NCBI RefSeq assembly: GCF_900169785.1
Contig: NZ_FWER01000060.1
Span: 1 to 50,847, forward strand
Reading direction: 5' to 3'
From: Rhizobium sullae
GTDB lineage: Bacteria > Pseudomonadota > Alphaproteobacteria > Rhizobiales > Rhizobiaceae
DNA: 50,847 nt
The translations under genes and the position numbers were made by a program. Under the pieces are notes generated by a model. That model saw nothing but the letters and a program-made list of their open reading frames with translations, was not told the DNA's origin and searched no databases. Below, piece by piece: positions 1 through 8,139 of this stretch. Every line of letters begins with the position of its first letter. Positions within the stretch are counted from its first letter, which is position 1.

Positions 1-119
1 ATCGGTAGCCCAGCCGTTCCTTCATCGGAACGACCATAGGACGTTCTTCATATGTTCCGCAAGCGCCGGCGGATGCCGGACCGCCCGGAAGGACGAGGTT
101 TGCGGCGGACACGTTCCGA

Positions 120-1559
120 TCAGCCGCCAAACACCGCACCTTGAGCAAGTCTTAGGAACCATTCCGGAAATATGCCGATACCGAGTGTGCCGATGGCGGT
201 GAAGGCAAGCGTAGCGCGGACCAAGGGCGTCAGCGCCGGGTCGAACACCCTTTGCGGCTCGCGCATGTAGATCACCATGACGATGCGGATGTAAAAATAG
301 GCGGCGACGGCGCTCAGGAGCACTGCGATCAACGCCAGCATGACAAAACCCCGCTCGACGAGTGCGACCAGCACGTAGAACTTGGCGAAGAAGCCGGCCG
401 TCGGCGGGATGCCGGCCAACGAGAACAGATAGAGAAGCATCAGAAGTGCCAGACCCGGATGCGACCTGGCGAAACCTGCGTAGTCCTCGATGACTTCGCC
501 CGAGAAATCGCCGTTGCGCATCATGATGACGGTGCCGAAAATGCCGAGATTCATGAAAGAGTAGATCAGCAGGTAGAGCATCACGCTGGCGATCCCGTCC
601 GCGCCGCCGGCCACCACGCCAAAAATGGCGAACCCGGCATGGGCGATGCTGGAATAGGCCAGAAGACGCTTGAAATTGTCCTGCACCAGCGCCACGAAGC
701 TGCCGAGCGCCATCGTAGCTACCGCAATGACCGCGACGATGATCCAAACGTCCGAGGCTGCGACCAGAGGGTTGAGGAACACCCTGAGGATTACCGCGAA
801 CCCCGCCGCCTTGGGGGCTACCGACATGAAGGCGGTGATCGTCGTCGGCGCCCCTTCATAGACATCCGGCACCCACATGTGGAACGGCACCGCGCCGACC
901 TTGAAGACCAGCCCCGCGACGATGAAGACGACCGCCAGCAGCAATCCAGGATCGAGCGGATCGCCGGTCACAGCAGCCGCCATCCCGTCCAGTTGCGTCG
1001 TGCCGGTGAGCCCGTAGACCAGCGAAACGCCGTAGAGGAAAATCGCGGTCGAAACCGCGCCAAGGATCACATATTTCAGTGCCGCTTCGTTCGACCGCCG
1101 CTCTTGCCGTAGAAAGCCGGTCAGCACATAGGTGCAGAGCACCATCAGTTCGAGGCCCACGTAGATCGACAAGAGATCGATCGCCGACGCCATGATCATC
1201 ATTCCCGAAAGCGCAAAGAGCAGCAGGACGTAGTATTCGCTGCTCCCGATCCCTTCGATATCGGCATACTTCCGCGAAAGGAGGAATGTCAGAACGGTGG
1301 CTAAGTAGAACACGAACTTGAAGAAAACCGCGAAGCGGTCGGCGATGAACATGCCCGTGTAGGCTGGGCGCACTTCGCTCGCGAGCATGAATGTCGTCAA
1401 GGCGGCAACCAGCACGATGGCGACGGAAGCCCCAACAAGGAGATTATCCTGCCCCTTCCGCACAAATTGTCCCAGGATCAAGAGGATGCAGGCCCCGGTG
1501 ACCACAATGATCTCGGGCAGGCTCGCCAGGACGGACTGGAAAAGGGCGGCGGCGGTCAT
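120..1559 (-). CDS. nuoN: NADH-quinone oxidoreductase subunit N (NuoN)
   Basis: Inner-membrane antiporter-like subunit of respiratory complex I, one of the proton channels of the membrane arm. The 479-residue product is almost entirely hydrophobic helices, normal for NuoN. The family residues are visible: a glutamate in TM5 (IYVGLELMVLCTY), a lysine in TM7 (VFKVGAVPFHMWVPDVYEGA) and a lysine in TM8 (SVAPKAAGF). The ATG at 1559 was chosen because it overlaps the nuoM stop codon (ATGA), which implies translational coupling; the open frame continues upstream inside nuoM but carries no family sequence there. It is the last gene of the visible nuo set. The 119 bases to its left show no gene or clear terminator. 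Confidence 0.95.
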   Translation of the reverse strand: MTAAALFQSVLASLPEIIVVTGACILLILGQFVRKGQDNLLVGASVAIVLVAALTTFMLASEVRPAYTGMFIADRFAVFFKFVFYLATVLTFLLSRKYADIEGIGSSEYYVLLLFALSGMMIMASAIDLLSIYVGLELMVLCTYVLTGFLRQERRSNEAALKYVILGAVSTAIFLYGVSLVYGLTGTTQLDGMAAAVTGDPLDPGLLLAVVFIVAGLVFKVGAVPFHMWVPDVYEGAPTTITAFMSVAPKAAGFAVILRVFLNPLVAASDVWIIVAVIAVATMALGSFVALVQDNFKRLLAYSSIAHAGFAIFGVVAGGADGIASVMLYLLIYSFMNLGIFGTVIMMRNGDFSGEVIEDYAGFARSHPGLALLMLLYLFSLAGIPPTAGFFAKFYVLVALVERGFVMLALIAVLLSAVAAYFYIRIVMVIYMREPQRVFDPALTPLVRATLAFTAIGTLGIGIFPEWFLRLAQGAVFGG

Positions 1560-3031
1560 TGGCCGCTCCCCTTGCCGTGCACGTGCACCAGCAGATGCTT
1601 CACCGAGACGTCGATGATGTCGAGAAAGGGTTTCGGATAGAGCCCGACCCAAAGTACGAAGACGGCCAGCGGCAGGATCGCGGCCATCTCGCGGGCGCTT
1701 ACGTCGCGTATCTTGAACCGGGCGGTGACATTGGCTGGACCAAGAGCGACTTTCCCGTACATGCCAAGCAGATAGGCAGCACCCAGCAATGCACCCAAAA
1801 CGGCGGCCGCGCCGGCGGCCAGATTGGCCGCAAAACCTCCTGAGAGCACCAGCAGCTCGCCCACGAACGAATTCGTTCCCGGCAGCGCCATCGACGACAG
1901 GGTGAACAGCGCAAGAAATACAGTGTAGACAGGCGCCGCCTTCATCAGCCCGCCATAGTCCGCGATGCTGCGCGTATGTGTCCGCTCGTAAATCAGACCG
2001 ACGAGCAGGAACAGGGCACCCGTCGTCACGCCATGGTTGAACATCTGCAGGATGCCTCCCTCAAGGCCGCGGAGATTCAGCGCAAAGATGCCCAGCGTCA
2101 CGAAGCCCATATGGCTGATGCTGGAATAGGCCACCAGCTTCTTCAGGTCGTCCTGCGCCAGCGCAAGCAACCCGCCATAGACGATCGCAAGTGCCGAAAG
2201 CGCCAACATCAGCGTCGAATAATACATCGACGCCTCTGGCAGCATCGGCAGCGAAAATCGCAAGAAGCCGTAGGCGCCCATCTTCAGAAGCACTCCGGCA
2301 AGGATGATGCTGCCCGCCGTCGGCGCTTGCACATGGGCGTCAGGCAGCCAGGTATGGACCGGAACCATCGGCACCTTGACGGCGAAGGCGATCAGGAAGG
2401 CGAAGAACAGCCAGGACTGGACCGGGAATGGCAGATCCTGCGCTGTGAGAATGAGGATGTCGAAGGTCTTGCCGCCCTGAAGATAGAGCACGATGACACC
2501 GATCAGGAACAGGAGGCTGCCCGCCAGCGTATACAGGAAGAACTTGAACGCCGCATAGACCCGGCCCTCGCCACCCCAGATGCCGATGATCAGGTACATC
2601 GGGATCAGCATCGCCTCCCAGAAGACATAGAACAGGAACAGGTCGAGCGCTGAGAACACCCCGAGCATCAACGCCTGCATGGAGAGCAGACTGACCATGA
2701 ACGCCTTCACCCTGCGTTCGATCGCGACCCACGAAGCGAGCACGCAGATCCAGCCCAACAGCGCGGTCAGGAACACGAAGAGCGCACTTATGCCGTCAAC
2801 GCCGAGCGCGTAGGTGATCCCGAGCGCCGGTACCCACGGGTGTATCTCGGTGAACTGCATCTCGTGGGTCGCGGTGTCGAAGCCGGCCAGCATCGCGATA
2901 GAAAGAGCGAAATCGAGCAAGGTGAAACCGAGCGCCGTCCACCGTACCGCATCGTCACCGCGCATCAACATTAAGACCGCTGCCCCGGCGGCGGGCACGA
3001 AAACGATGAGGCTGAGCAGCGGGAATCCCAT
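1556..3031 (-). CDS. nuoM: NADH-quinone oxidoreductase subunit M (NuoM)
   Basis: Antiporter-like proton-pumping subunit of complex I in the cytoplasmic membrane. The product is about 491 residues, a normal NuoM length. Visible landmarks are the TM5 glutamate (FYVFWEAMLIPMYLIIGIWG), the TM7 lysine (FAVKVPMVPVHTWLPDAHVQ) and the TM8 lysine (AGVLLKMGAYGFLRF). The ATG at 3031 follows AGGGGG by four bases; an in-frame GTG at 3049 overlaps the previous gene and has no better ribosome site. It lies between the NuoL/MrpD-like gene and nuoN with minimal spacing, so all belong to one transcript. All key charged residues are present, so a functional pump is expected. Confidence 0.95.
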   Translation of the reverse strand: MGFPLLSLIVFVPAAGAAVLMLMRGDDAVRWTALGFTLLDFALSIAMLAGFDTATHEMQFTEIHPWVPALGITYALGVDGISALFVFLTALLGWICVLASWVAIERRVKAFMVSLLSMQALMLGVFSALDLFLFYVFWEAMLIPMYLIIGIWGGEGRVYAAFKFFLYTLAGSLLFLIGVIVLYLQGGKTFDILILTAQDLPFPVQSWLFFAFLIAFAVKVPMVPVHTWLPDAHVQAPTAGSIILAGVLLKMGAYGFLRFSLPMLPEASMYYSTLMLALSALAIVYGGLLALAQDDLKKLVAYSSISHMGFVTLGIFALNLRGLEGGILQMFNHGVTTGALFLLVGLIYERTHTRSIADYGGLMKAAPVYTVFLALFTLSSMALPGTNSFVGELLVLSGGFAANLAAGAAAVLGALLGAAYLLGMYGKVALGPANVTARFKIRDVSAREMAAILPLAVFVLWVGLYPKPFLDIIDVSVKHLLVHVHGKGSGQ

Positions 3032-3039
3032 GGCGCCCC

Positions 3040-4800
3040 CTACCGCCACACAACTGCGAAGATGACGGTTGCTGCGATCACACCGGCGATCATCGCCAGC
3101 GCGTAATGGGTCACGACGCCGGTCTGCAGCCGCCGCAGCGCCCCGCCGCCGCGCAGAACCGAGCGGGCGACGCCGTTCACGACGGCGTCCACGCCATTAA
3201 GGTCGAGCCGTAGCCCCGCCCTCGCCGACCCGTACATGAAAGGCAGCGCGGCTGTCTCAGACACCTCGCTCATCGCCTTCTCGTAGCGCGCCAGCGGCCT
3301 TTCGGCGAGCCACATGAAGTACCGCGCGCCCTTGCGGTAGAACCAGTCGGTGTCCAGGCTGATCGTGTTCTCGGGATCGAGCGCTCGTAGGAAAATGACA
3401 AAGCCCAGCGCCGTGAACATCAGCACGCCAAGGCTCTCGGAGACATGGACGCCGGTGTAGGGTTCGAAGTCGACCTTATACGGCAGAAGCGCATAGAGCG
3501 GCTGGGGGAATACCCCGATCGCGATACAGAGCACCGCCGCTATGCCCATCGCAACAAGCATGTTGCGTGGCGGCTCCCGCGCCTCCAGTTTCCGGTCGGT
3601 GCCGAAGAACATGTAATATGGGAGCTTGAGCCCGGTGTGCAGGAAGGTTCCCGACGAGGCCATCGTCAGCGCCAGCACCACCAGCGCGCGGTGATCCAGC
3701 CCGGCGGCGGCCACCACCATCGATTTGGTGACGAAGCCCGAGAAGAACGGAAATGCCGAGATCGCGAAGGCTCCAACCATGTAAAGCGCCACTGTCAGCG
3801 GCATGGTCTTATAGAGCCCGCCGAGCTCTGTGAGCTTGCGGCGCCCGGTGACGTAGATCACCGCCCCCGCACCCATGAACAGAAGCGCCTTGTAGAGGAT
3901 ATGGGCGAAGGCATGGCTGGTGGCTCCGTTCACCGCCATTTCGGTCCCGATGCCGACGCCCGCCACCATGTAGCCCACCTGGCTGACGATATGATAGGCA
4001 AGTAGCCGGCGGCAGTCGTTTTCCAGCACCGCGTAGACAACGCCGTAGAGCGCCATCGCGGTACCGAGCCAGACGAGAAGCTCGGTGCCCGGAAACGCCC
4101 GCGCCAGCACATAGACGGCAGTCTTGGTGGTGAAGGCGCTCATGAATACCGCCCCGGTAACGGTCGCCTCGGGGTAAGCATCGGTCAGCCAGGCGTTGAG
4201 TGGCGGCACCGCGGCGTTGAGCATGAACCCCGCAAGGATCAGATAGGCGCCGGCGCCCATGGCCCCGGCCATCGGGCCGAAAAGCAGCGAGCCTGTTGAG
4301 AGCCCGTTGAGAATGATGCCGCCCAGCAGGACGACGCCGCCAGAGATATGGACCATGAGATATCGGAACCCGGAGGCGATCGCTTGCCGGCCGCCTTGGG
4401 CGAAGACGAGATAGGCAGAGGCAAACGCCATGCCTTCCCAGAACAGGTATAAGGTCAGGTAGTCGCCGGCGAACACCACGCCGAGCGCGCTGCCGACGTA
4501 GACGAACGCAGCAACATGCTGGCCAGGGCGAGGCAGATGCAGCGCGTAGATCGTTCCGATCAAAGCCATGATGGTGAAAACAGTGGCGAAGACGATACTC
4601 AGCTTGTCGACGTTCGCGATCAGTATGTCCTGCCCGATAAACCGCCCCTCGCCATAACTGCTTGGCTGCATCGTAACCACGGCGAGGATCGCGAGGGCCG
4701 GGATCAGCAGCAGATAGGCCTTGCGGATCGATCCTTTGAGGAACGGGATTGGCAGGGCGCCGAAAATGAAGAGCAGAGCCGGATGGATGAAGTCAGTCAT
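3040..4800 (-). CDS. NuoL/MrpD-like antiporter subunit with altered TM7
   Basis: A 586-residue membrane protein of the proton_antipo_M family (NuoL/NuoM/MrpD). The C-terminus carries a NuoL-like lateral-helix and last-TM segment (RRLQTGVVTHYALAMI, about residues 555-570), so it probably takes the distal NuoL position. The TM5 glutamate is present (YLFWEGMAFASAY) and so is the TM8 lysine (SAFTTKTAVYVLAR). At TM7 the usual Lys of the family (K-A-x-x-P-x-H-x-W-L-P) is replaced by Asn (LNAAVPPLNAWLTDAYPEA), and the usual His is also Asn. The start at 4800 overlaps the end of the small membrane gene by 8 bases. Database records may call such genes Na+/H+ antiporter subunit D. Family membership is firm; the assignment as the NuoL equivalent is inference. 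Confidence 0.88.
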   Translation of the reverse strand: MTDFIHPALLFIFGALPIPFLKGSIRKAYLLLIPALAILAVVTMQPSSYGEGRFIGQDILIANVDKLSIVFATVFTIMALIGTIYALHLPRPGQHVAAFVYVGSALGVVFAGDYLTLYLFWEGMAFASAYLVFAQGGRQAIASGFRYLMVHISGGVVLLGGIILNGLSTGSLLFGPMAGAMGAGAYLILAGFMLNAAVPPLNAWLTDAYPEATVTGAVFMSAFTTKTAVYVLARAFPGTELLVWLGTAMALYGVVYAVLENDCRRLLAYHIVSQVGYMVAGVGIGTEMAVNGATSHAFAHILYKALLFMGAGAVIYVTGRRKLTELGGLYKTMPLTVALYMVGAFAISAFPFFSGFVTKSMVVAAAGLDHRALVVLALTMASSGTFLHTGLKLPYYMFFGTDRKLEAREPPRNMLVAMGIAAVLCIAIGVFPQPLYALLPYKVDFEPYTGVHVSESLGVLMFTALGFVIFLRALDPENTISLDTDWFYRKGARYFMWLAERPLARYEKAMSEVSETAALPFMYGSARAGLRLDLNGVDAVVNGVARSVLRGGGALRRLQTGVVTHYALAMIAGVIAATVIFAVVWR

Positions 4801-5047
4801 AATAATCCTCGCGCCGCATCAGCCCGACCCGATGGCCGAGAAACTTGGAAACGAAGATAAGCAATACGCAGGACACGAAGCCGTAGACGGCGGACCAGCC
4901 AGGCAGACGCTCCCACAGGTATTCGGCGTGTTCGCGAAAGACCAGAATGTCGGCGACGACGATCAGAACGAGTGCCAGATAGAACAGTCGGCGGCGCTGC
5001 CTTGCATATTCTTCGTCGCCAAAAAAGTCGACCACGCGCTTGATCAT
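4793..5047 (-). CDS. Small membrane protein within the nuo cluster
   Basis: An 84-residue protein with two predicted membrane segments (about residues 21-38 and 52-70) and a charged N-terminus and C-terminal tail. It overlaps the preceding antiporter gene by ATGA at 5044-5047 and the following gene by 8 bases, so it is translated as part of the complex I cluster. I recognise no named family; it is not NuoK-like, having no membrane glutamates in NuoK positions. Its place between two antiporter-like subunits suggests an accessory or assembly subunit of the membrane arm, which is inference from position. The tight overlaps on both sides make it a real gene despite its size. Confidence 0.75.
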   Translation of the reverse strand: MIKRVVDFFGDEEYARQRRRLFYLALVLIVVADILVFREHAEYLWERLPGWSAVYGFVSCVLLIFVSKFLGHRVGLMRREDYYD

Positions 5048-6507
5048 CTGATCACTCCGTCCGCAAGGGTAAGAAAATAGTCCGGGAAGATGCCCATCAG
5101 CACCGACAGGATGGCAGTCGCAACCAGCGGGATCGCAACCATCGGAATTTCACGAACCGTCGCCGGGCTCTCTTGCGTCTCCGTCCCGAAGAAGGCGATA
5201 TAGCTGACCGGCAGGAAATAGGCGGCGTTCAGGATCGAGCTCACGAGGAGCACGGTCAAGAACGCGGTCTGCCCAGCCTCCACGGAGCCCAACGTCAAAT
5301 ACCATTTGCTGACGAATCCGGCGGTCGGCGGCACCCCGATCATGCTGAGCGAAGCGATGAAAAACGCCCCCATCGTCCACGGCAGCCTGCGCCCGATACC
5401 GGCCATATCGCTGATGTTCCGCTTGCCAGACGCGCAATAGATCGAGCCGGCACAGAAAAAGAGCGTGATCTTGGAGAAAGCGTGCGCCGCGATATGGATG
5501 ATCCCGCCGACCATCGCGACCGGCGAGAGCAGAACCGCGCCCAGCACAATGTAAGAGAGCTGGCTGACCGTCGAATAGGCGAGTCTGGCCTTCAGGTCGT
5601 CCCGCGTCAGGGCGTAGACGGACGCCATCAGGATCGTGAAGGAGACCAGATAGGCCGTGGCGATGCCGAGCCCCAGCCCGCCCACCAGCCCGACGCCGAA
5701 GACATGGAACACCACCCTGAGCACGCAGAACACGCCCATCTTGACAACGGCCACCGCATGCAAGAGCGCGCTGACCGGCGTCGGCGCCACCATTGCAGCA
5801 GGCAGCCAGGCGTGCATCGGCATCACCGCAGCCTTGGCGAAGCCGAAAAGATAGCAAAAATAGACAACCGTCAGCAGCGCCGTAGGGGCATTGATCCTCG
5901 CCAACAGCCCACCTTCCACAAAGTCGAGCGACCCCGCAATGGAATAGGTCAGCGCTAGCGCGGCGAGCAGTATGCTTTTCGACGCGCCCATCAAATAGAC
6001 GATGTACTTGCGGCTGCCCGTCCATCCCTCTTCGTCCTCGTGGTGATAGACGAGCGGATAGGTAACGAGGCTGAGCACCTCGTAGAAAATCACCAGCGTG
6101 AACAGATTGGCTGCGAAGGCGCCCCCGACTGCCGCCGCAAGACTGGTGGCGAAACAGGCGAAGAAGCGGGTCTGCGCATGCTCCTTCAGGTGTCGCATGT
6201 AGCCGATGGAATAGATCGCAGCCACAATCCATAGGAGTGACGAGACGGTGGCGAACACCATGCCGAGCGCATCGGCGCGGAACGCGAAGTCGATCCCGGG
6301 CAGGATCCCGAACAGGCGCAAATCGACGGTGCCGCCCGCCAGTACCGTGGGCGCCATCGAGGCGACAATCGCGAACAGGGCGATCGCGGCCAACGGCGAG
6401 ACGAGATCGCGGAGTTTCTCACGGTTGTTCAGAAGGAGAATTGCCAGGGCCGCCAGACCTGGGACGGCGACGGCAAGCAGCGGCCTGATCGATGTCATCG
6501 GGTCCAA
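5044..6507 (-). CDS. Additional MrpD/NuoM-like antiporter subunit
   Basis: A fourth antiporter-like subunit in the cluster, 487 residues, resembling MrpD (monovalent cation/H+ antiporter subunit D) and NuoM. Conserved charged residues are intact: the TM5 glutamate (VIFYEVLSLVTYPLVYHHED), the TM7 lysine with the adjacent motif (GFAKAAVMPMHAWLPAAM) and the TM8 lysine (AVAVVKMGVF). The start is uncertain: a TTG at 6507 sits seven bases after AGGA, while an ATG at 6498 lacks close spacing. It lies four bases after nuoK and overlaps the small membrane gene. Its presence besides NuoM, NuoN and a NuoL-like subunit makes this a four-pump arm. The Mrp-like identity could also mean sodium rather than proton transport; sequence alone does not decide. 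Confidence 0.9.
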   Translation of the reverse strand: MDPMTSIRPLLAVAVPGLAALAILLLNNREKLRDLVSPLAAIALFAIVASMAPTVLAGGTVDLRLFGILPGIDFAFRADALGMVFATVSSLLWIVAAIYSIGYMRHLKEHAQTRFFACFATSLAAAVGGAFAANLFTLVIFYEVLSLVTYPLVYHHEDEEGWTGSRKYIVYLMGASKSILLAALALTYSIAGSLDFVEGGLLARINAPTALLTVVYFCYLFGFAKAAVMPMHAWLPAAMVAPTPVSALLHAVAVVKMGVFCVLRVVFHVFGVGLVGGLGLGIATAYLVSFTILMASVYALTRDDLKARLAYSTVSQLSYIVLGAVLLSPVAMVGGIIHIAAHAFSKITLFFCAGSIYCASGKRNISDMAGIGRRLPWTMGAFFIASLSMIGVPPTAGFVSKWYLTLGSVEAGQTAFLTVLLVSSILNAAYFLPVSYIAFFGTETQESPATVREIPMVAIPLVATAILSVLMGIFPDYFLTLADGVIR

Positions 6508-6511
6508 GCCG

Positions 6512-6814
6512 CTATCCTTTCATCATGGTCACGTCGTCGACCTTGAGGGTGGATTTGTTCCTCACAAGCGCGACCAGGATGCCGAGAGCAACGGCAACCT
6601 CCGCCGCAGTGATTGCGATGACGAAGATGGCGAAGATCTGTCCGCGGAAGTCGTCGTGGATGCGCCCGAAAGCGATGAAATTGATGTTGACCGAGTTGAG
6701 CAGCAACTCCAGCGACATCAGCACGACCAGAATATTGCGCCTGAGTAGCACGCCCGCTGCTCCGATCACGAACAGAACCACCCCGAGCAAAATATACCAC
6801 GAGAGCGGAACCAT
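6512..6814 (-). CDS. nuoK: NADH-quinone oxidoreductase subunit K (NuoK)
   Basis: Small three-helix membrane subunit of complex I that forms part of the E-channel/fourth proton path, homologous to MrpC. The 100-residue length is typical. Both conserved membrane glutamates are visible: one in MSLELLLNSVN (TM2) and one in ITAAEVAVALG (TM3). The ATG at 6814 shares one base with the nuoJ stop codon (TGATG). The canonical N-terminal phrase VPLSWYILLG is present. It is co-transcribed with nuoJ and the antiporter subunits. Confidence 0.96.
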   Translation of the reverse strand: MVPLSWYILLGVVLFVIGAAGVLLRRNILVVLMSLELLLNSVNINFIAFGRIHDDFRGQIFAIFVIAITAAEVAVALGILVALVRNKSTLKVDDVTMMKG

Positions 6815-7314
6815 CACTCCCGCTCCTTCCGCGCCAGCACGATGGCGCCGACCAGGGCGGCCAGCAGGATGACGGAGGCAGCTTCAAAAGGCAGGAGATA
6901 GTCGGCGAAAAGTGTCGTGGCGAGCTTCCTGATATCACCGCCGCCGCCGATCGGGACGGGCTCCGAGCCCGAAAAGCGGTCGCTCCAGAACACGAGCACA
7001 GACATCTCGACGCCAAGCAAGACGAGCAGCACCAGGGCCGGCAGGTTCCCGCCCGGCAAGAAGCGCTGCAACACCGCTTCGCGCACATCGATCATCATGA
7101 TCACGAACAGAAACAGGACCATGATCGCGCCGACGTAGACAAATATCTGGATAACCGCCAGAAAAGGCGCCTCGAGCAAGACAAAAATTGCGGAAATCTG
7201 CAAGAAACAGGCCATCAGCGCCAATGCACTGTGAACCGGGTTCCGCGCCAAAACCACCGTCAGGGCCGTGATCACGGACACCGTAGCGAACAGAAGAAAG
7301 AATCCCTGATCCAT
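6814..7314 (-). CDS. nuoJ: NADH-quinone oxidoreductase subunit J (NuoJ)
   Basis: Membrane subunit J of complex I, 166 residues with five hydrophobic segments. The conserved TM3 stretch containing the pi-bulge region is clear (VIQIFVYVGAIMVLFLFVIM), as is the N-terminal NPVHSALALM phrase common to NuoJ. The ATG at 7314 follows a GGGAGGG ribosome site. It is the first gene of the visible nuo operon: nothing resembling nuoI, nuoH or other complex I genes lies upstream (to the right). In most bacteria nuoI directly precedes nuoJ, so the order here is unusual and the rest of the complex must be to the left of this window or elsewhere. Confidence 0.95.
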   Translation of the reverse strand: MDQGFFLLFATVSVITALTVVLARNPVHSALALMACFLQISAIFVLLEAPFLAVIQIFVYVGAIMVLFLFVIMMIDVREAVLQRFLPGGNLPALVLLVLLGVEMSVLVFWSDRFSGSEPVPIGGGGDIRKLATTLFADYLLPFEAASVILLAALVGAIVLARKERE

Positions 7315-7678
7315 CGACGCGACCCTCCCACGCGAGCTGTCACTCGGCGCGAGACGGCCGGATTGTGATCGCTTCGTACTTCAGGTGCATTCGCAAAATT
7401 GTGCCCTAGTATCGGATTTTTCACAAGATTATTGTCACCGGCCGAGCAAAGCCGAGCTAGACCGCATGTTCCAAAGCAATCCACATAGTGTCGGGGCGTG
7501 AGAGAGCGACCTTGATCGCGTCGTGACCATCGGGAGGACCGTTGGTAGCGGCGGCTGGAACCCGTGAGTATCGAGCCTTAGTTGGCCGGCTCGACCGAGA
7601 AACGCCCTGAACGACGCATCGCGGCGGATTTGCAGTCTTTGAGGGATAGAGGCCGAATACAAAATATCGCCGCAGCGA
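7315..7678. promoter_or_regulatory. Intergenic region upstream of nuoJ
   Basis: A 364-base stretch between nuoJ and the end of the HxlR gene. Open frames here lack ribosome sites and family sequence. An AT-richer segment around 7390-7440 contains TTGTG (7399-7403) and CACAA (7422-7426) as a spaced inverted repeat and is the most likely site of the nuo promoter, reading leftward. I see no clear FNR/FixK box. Promoter placement is inference. Confidence 0.35.
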
Positions 7679-8059
7679 TCATCTAGTTTGGTCATGGTGC
7701 CGGCGCGCCTCCTCGATCACGTCCCGATTTGAATCCGCCCAGGTCACCAAGGCCATGACTGGGGCGAGAAGCGACCTGCCGACTTCAGTCAGCTCGTAAT
7801 CCACGCGCGGTGGGATCGTCGGAAAGTGGGTGCGACTGATCAAACCGTCGCGTTCCAATTGACGAAGCGTAATCGTGAGCATCCGCTGCGAGATGCCGTC
7901 GATCTGCCGTCGCAATGCATTGAAGCGGACCGGCCCATCCTTCAGGGCCACGAAGATGTAAAGACTCCACTTATCGGCAATGCGATCGAGGATCTCCCGA
8001 ACGGGACGGCAGTCGGCGTCTTCGCTTGGGGTAGGAAACTCTATGTCACTGAGTGTCAT
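7679..8059 (-). CDS. HxlR-family transcriptional regulator
   Basis: A 126-residue winged-helix regulator of the HxlR/MarR-like type (PF01638). The conserved core is readable: DKWSLYIFVALKDGPVRFNA, then RRQIDGISQRMLTITLRQLE (recognition helix), then the wing ending in VDYELTEVGRSLL. A cysteine at about residue 17 (DADCRPV) sits where redox- and electrophile-sensing HxlR proteins such as YodB and HypR carry their sensor cysteine. The gene is divergent from the azoreductase 80 bases away, the usual arrangement for a local repressor of a quinone- or azo-reductase. Regulation of azoR and of itself is inferred from this arrangement. Confidence 0.92.
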   Translation of the reverse strand: MTLSDIEFPTPSEDADCRPVREILDRIADKWSLYIFVALKDGPVRFNALRRQIDGISQRMLTITLRQLERDGLISRTHFPTIPPRVDYELTEVGRSLLAPVMALVTWADSNRDVIEEARRHHDQTR

Positions 8060-8139
8060 GAATGTGCCTTCTTGCGAACAGTGAAATAGTCACCTTAATA
8101 GTGTTGGTCACAGTTTGATACTACCCCCAAGGAGCACCA
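8060..8139. promoter_or_regulatory. Divergent HxlR/azoR promoter region
   Basis: Eighty bases hold both promoters of the divergent pair. Direct repeats are visible: ATAGT at 8086-8090 and 8098-8102, and GTCAC at 8089-8093 and 8107-8111. The AAGGAG ribosome site of azoR is at about 8129. These repeats are candidate HxlR half-sites; no footprint is implied. Confidence 0.4.

Noticed and set aside
252..1112. Long plus-strand frames opposite nuoN (and similar frames opposite nuoM and the antiporter genes)
   Set aside because: They are His/Arg/Asp-rich antisense shadows of membrane-protein codons in high-GC DNA.
7435..7695. 86-codon minus-strand frame downstream of the HxlR gene
   Set aside because: It overlaps the HxlR end, lacks a ribosome site and family sequence, and is probably a chance frame.
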